Part shown: one piece after another, positions 61,933 through 64,000 of the stretch
Position numbering within the stretch: the first letter of the stretch is position 1
Layout of the letters: every line of letters begins with the position of its first letter
From: Rahnella inusitata_A
GTDB taxonomy: Bacteria; Pseudomonadota; Gammaproteobacteria; Enterobacterales; Enterobacteriaceae
Assembly (NCBI RefSeq): GCF_965118895.1
Contig: NZ_CBCPJJ010000012.1
Location: 1-64,000 of the forward strand
Direction: 5' to 3'
DNA: 64,000 nt
Notes under the pieces: model-generated
Told to the model about the DNA's origin: nothing
What the model saw: only the letters and a program-made list of their open reading frames with translations
The model's database searches: none
Translations under genes and position numbers: made by a program

Positions 61933-62049
61933 TTACATAGACAAACTAGAGTCGTTACTGCTTGAGGCACTAAGATTAGAATCGGCAGAGAAGCGGTATT
62001 CAACGTGAACGTCTTTACTCAGAACTTCTATACTGAAAATGCCACACAT
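61933..62049 (-). CDS. yobF: Small protein YobF
   Basis: A 38-residue ORF, MCGIFSIEVLSKDVHVEYRF then SADSNLSASSSNDSSLSM. The first half matches the E. coli YobF N-terminus ([20 protein letters not shown]) with four changes; the C-terminal half is serine-rich and shorter than the 47-residue E. coli protein. It is cotranscribed with cspC and its E. coli counterpart is a heat-stress-induced small protein of unknown function. GAGG lies 13 bases before the ATG, a weak ribosome site. Confidence 0.92.
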   Translation of the reverse strand: MCGIFSIEVLSKDVHVEYRFSADSNLSASSSNDSSLSM

Positions 62050-62310
62050 ATACAGAACTGTACCTCGTTTTACCCAGAAGCGTTATCACATACTCTGAAT
62101 TCGATGGCAAGCCATTTTTAATCAGTGATGGACATGTCGCACATATTTGAGCCGCTTAATAGCACTTCGTGTTCAGTTAAGCTGAAATATGTTGATAGAC
62201 ATGCTTTTTTCTGCTTTACAGGTACAGCGGTATATCCAACAAAACAATAACGACCTGTTTCGATTATTGATCATTTAATGTAGAACCGTAAGCGTAAAAC
62301 ACATCTTTAT

Positions 62311-62505
62311 TTGAATTTTTATGAAGGATATCTCGAAAGATGGCTTGCGCATCAGTCTCCTGCTGACCACGAGCAGGATCGCCACGACCAGCCCTTCATA
62401 GGAGTCGCGGAATATTTAGACCATAAGCAATCGCAGGACGCTGCCGCTGATGTTGCTTTCAGGTTATGTGACTGGTTATGCAATAATCAAAAAGGTCATG
62501 GATGA
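62311..62505 (+). CDS. Hypothetical small ORF, uncertain
   Basis: A 64-residue reading frame (NFYEGYLERWLAHQSPADHE and onward, with AEYLDHKQSQDAAADVAFRL near the C-terminus) starting at a TTG, with no ribosome site and an in-frame stop nine codons upstream. The composition (amphipathic helix, few low-complexity regions) looks protein-like, and the stop overlaps the ATG of the next small ORF (ATGA). I do not recognise it. It may be a real small gene, the remnant of a longer one, or chance. Confidence 0.3.
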   Translation: MNFYEGYLERWLAHQSPADHEQDRHDQPFIGVAEYLDHKQSQDAAADVAFRLCDWLCNNQKGHG

Positions 62506-62627
62506 ATAAAATGGTGCAAACAAAACAAAGAAATGGAATTAATGCACCTAAACCGTGCGCCTTTACATTTGCAGGGATATTAGTGAGTGAAAAAGCCGGA
62601 CGGAGGATTTCAATTCAAAGCCCTTAA
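62502..62627 (+). CDS. Hypothetical small ORF overlapping the previous stop codon
   Basis: A 41-residue frame, MNKMVQTKQRNGINAPKPCA and on to AGRRISIQSP, whose ATG overlaps the TGA of the preceding frame. It has no recognisable domain and is net basic. The overlap is typical of coupled genes, but with such short frames it could be chance. Confidence 0.28.
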   Translation: MNKMVQTKQRNGINAPKPCAFTFAGILVSEKAGRRISIQSP

Positions 62628-62943
62628 TCCTCACGTGCATATTTCATTGCCAGGCGTTTTTTACATTATAATGAATTAAAGTTTGCGACTTCGTTAAATT
62701 CACATTCAAACCTGAAGAAAAACCTGAACACGCTTATTCACTAATAAGATATCGATATAAATAATAATTATTAATTACCGTGACCTGCCTCGCAAAATTT
62801 ATTCCAAGATACGTAATATTCAGGTGTTTTGTTCCACGCAGGCCGCTGTTTCGCATCACGGGCATTCGCTTGCCGCATCACGAGTGACCGCGTGTTTCAT
62901 TTCACGGCATGAGTTCCCGTAGCATAAAGCCCTCTCAACCAGG
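62628..62943. other. Gene-poor AT-rich stretch
   Basis: About 315 bases with no ORF of note. A pocket of higher GC (62840-62940) holds short GCATCACG repeats (62856 and 62876) around CGCTTGCC, which could form weak structure. Nothing definite. The stretch 62050-62310 upstream of yobF likewise holds only its leader and promoter. Confidence 0.5.
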
Positions 62944-62959
62944 CTCAGGAGGAAGCTTT

Positions 62960-62998
62960 ATGGTCATAAAGAGCATAACTTTCTACCGGATGCGGTAA
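62960..62998 (+). CDS. 12-residue micro-ORF with a near-perfect ribosome site
   Basis: The ORF reads MVIKSITFYRMR. AGGAGG (62947-62952) lies seven bases upstream, a textbook Shine-Dalgarno placement, which is better than that of most annotated genes here. No plus-strand gene follows before the convergent MBL-fold gene, so a leader peptide role is unlikely unless a small RNA is made. It may also be the truncated start of a lost gene. Confidence 0.35.
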   Translation: MVIKSITFYRMR

Positions 62999-63175
62999 TA
63001 TTTAGAGATACTGACGAGGGTTTTTGTCGTATTTTGCAATTTGATTTATAAATGATAACAAATCATTAACCCTCATCTTTGACAGGGGAAAATAAAACCT
63101 CATTCAAGTGATAATACTTCTCATTAATCGCTTAATGAGATTTTTCCTGACATATAATTTGAATGAGGAATAATT

Positions 63176-64000
63176 TCACTCCTTGGTGATGCTCGCTCCG
63201 ATTTTTAACGGCGAAAACTTCATATCTGGCGAGATGCTTTCCGAAATCGCCTGCGCTAATTCTTTCAAAGGCTGATCCAGAGATTCATCCGCTAATTCAA
63301 AAACGCCCCAGTGAATCGGCACGGCTTTGTGACAACGCAGCTCTGAAAACACGTCTACCGCCTGTTGCGGGTCCATATGTTGCGCGCTCATGAACCATCT
63401 TGGTGCATAGGCACCTATCGGAATTGCCGCCAAATCAAAAGGTCCCAGCCGCTGGCCAATCTTTTCAAACTGATTGCTGTAACCACTGTCGCCCGAAAAA
63501 TAAAAGCGCAATAAGGGGTGCGAGACCACCCAACCGCACCACAGCGACTGATTACGATCCCAGGGCGTCCGCATACTCCAGTGGCGCGCAGGAACCGCAG
63601 ATAATGTCAGTTCGCCGAACTGACGCTCTTCCCACCAGTCCAGCTCTTCGACAAAATGCGCGCCCCGCTTCTCCAGCCAGCGCTTCATGCCAAGGGGCAC
63701 CATAAATTGCACCTGCGGAAAACGACGTAACAATTTGCGGACTGTTACATTGTCCAGATGGTCATAATGATTATGCGAAAAAATCACCACATCGATGGGC
63801 GGCAGTTGATCGACCGGAGCAGCGACAGGCGTTTTGCGTTTCGGTCCGTAGAATCTCAACGGTGAAGCACGCTCCGATAACGCGGGATCCATCAGGACGT
63901 AACATCCTGCGACGCGCAACAGCAAACAGGCGTGGCCTAAAAACCACAACCGGTCATCCGTGCCACTGAAATCGGCGGCCTGCCACCAGTTCTCAATAAA
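63176..64000 (-). CDS. Metallo-beta-lactamase fold hydrolase, 5' end cut by window edge
   Basis: 274 residues are visible; the first residues lie beyond base 64000. HNHYDHLD is the metal-binding motif, and GDSGYSNQF and IPIHWGVFE carry further ligands, as in the NAPE-phospholipase D / RomA-like group. The frame is open to the window edge through FIENWWQAADFSGTDDRLWF, so the start is not seen. These proteins are zinc hydrolases of often unknown substrate, in the cytoplasm or membrane-associated. No linked gene is visible. Confidence 0.88.
   Translation of the reverse strand, partial: FIENWWQAADFSGTDDRLWFLGHACLLLRVAGCYVLMDPALSERASPLRFYGPKRKTPVAAPVDQLPPIDVVIFSHNHYDHLDNVTVRKLLRRFPQVQFMVPLGMKRWLEKRGAHFVEELDWWEERQFGELTLSAVPARHWSMRTPWDRNQSLWCGWVVSHPLLRFYFSGDSGYSNQFEKIGQRLGPFDLAAIPIGAYAPRWFMSAQHMDPQQAVDVFSELRCHKAVPIHWGVFELADESLDQPLKELAQAISESISPDMKFSPLKIGASITKE

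Noticed and set aside
62856..62890. Two GCATCACG copies as a possible regulatory repeat
   Set aside because: Two short copies in a GC pocket are too few and too short to call a repeat element.
1..64000. tRNA genes, CRISPR arrays, insertion sequences, integrases, attachment sites
   Set aside because: None could be recognised by motif or by ORF content anywhere in the window; the accessory block has no mobility gene at its ends.

Overview
The window is a chromosomal segment of a Gram-negative gammaproteobacterium of the order Enterobacterales. Nearly every housekeeping protein matches the known Escherichia coli family end to end, and gene order largely follows two E. coli neighbourhoods: pheS-pheM-rplT-rpmI-infC-thrS, and the kdgR to cspC interval. 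Differences from E. coli (ftnA beside holE, a prolyl aminopeptidase of the Serratia type, dbpA beside purT, a kduI-kduD-ydjM cluster, no mntP between yobD and rlmA) point to Yersiniaceae, perhaps Rahnella or a relative. The genus is an inference. I see no tRNA, rRNA, CRISPR array, insertion sequence, integrase or prophage.

Layout. 1-4.0 kb, minus strand: thrS, infC (ATT start), rpmI, rplT, the pheM leader with its attenuator, and the 5' part of pheS. 4.2-12.5 kb: marC, mltE, yniA, yniB, hxpB, then the hexuronate genes kduI and kduD behind a KdgR-like operator, ydjM behind a LexA-like box, and tcyP. 12.6-27.8 kb: kdgR, yebQ, htpX, prc, proQ, msrC, letA-letB, rsmF, an inserted PAS-GGDEF gene, and yebV. 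This block covers envelope quality control and lipid transport.

27.9-38.3 kb is the accessory stretch: a C39-like papain-fold protein, an ASCH-domain protein, two very large, translationally coupled, exported WG-repeat proteins, a small DUF1883-like protein, an M20 amidohydrolase, an extensin-like LAS peptidase, an unassigned sRNA candidate at 37.9 kb and a small DUF7661-like gene. The conserved sRNA SdsR (38314-38416, minus) marks the return to the E. coli order.

38.5-50.9 kb: copper genes yebY-yebZ-yobA, ftnA with Fur-like sites, holE, pip, a 34-residue lysine-rich ORF, ptrB, yebF, dbpA, purT with a PurR-like box, yoaH, pabB and nudL. 51-62 kb: sdaA, pdeD (a phosphodiesterase that opposes the cyclase at 25.7 kb), yoaE, manXYZ behind an Mlc-like palindrome, yobD, rlmA, a YfiH/PgeF paralogue, cspC and the short gene yobF. 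The last 2 kb is an AT-rich, gene-poor stretch with three tiny ORFs, ending in a metallo-beta-lactamase-fold gene cut by the window edge.

The best candidates for undescribed biology are the paired WG-repeat proteins, the sRNA candidate at 37.9 kb and the micro-ORFs near 62.5-63.0 kb.
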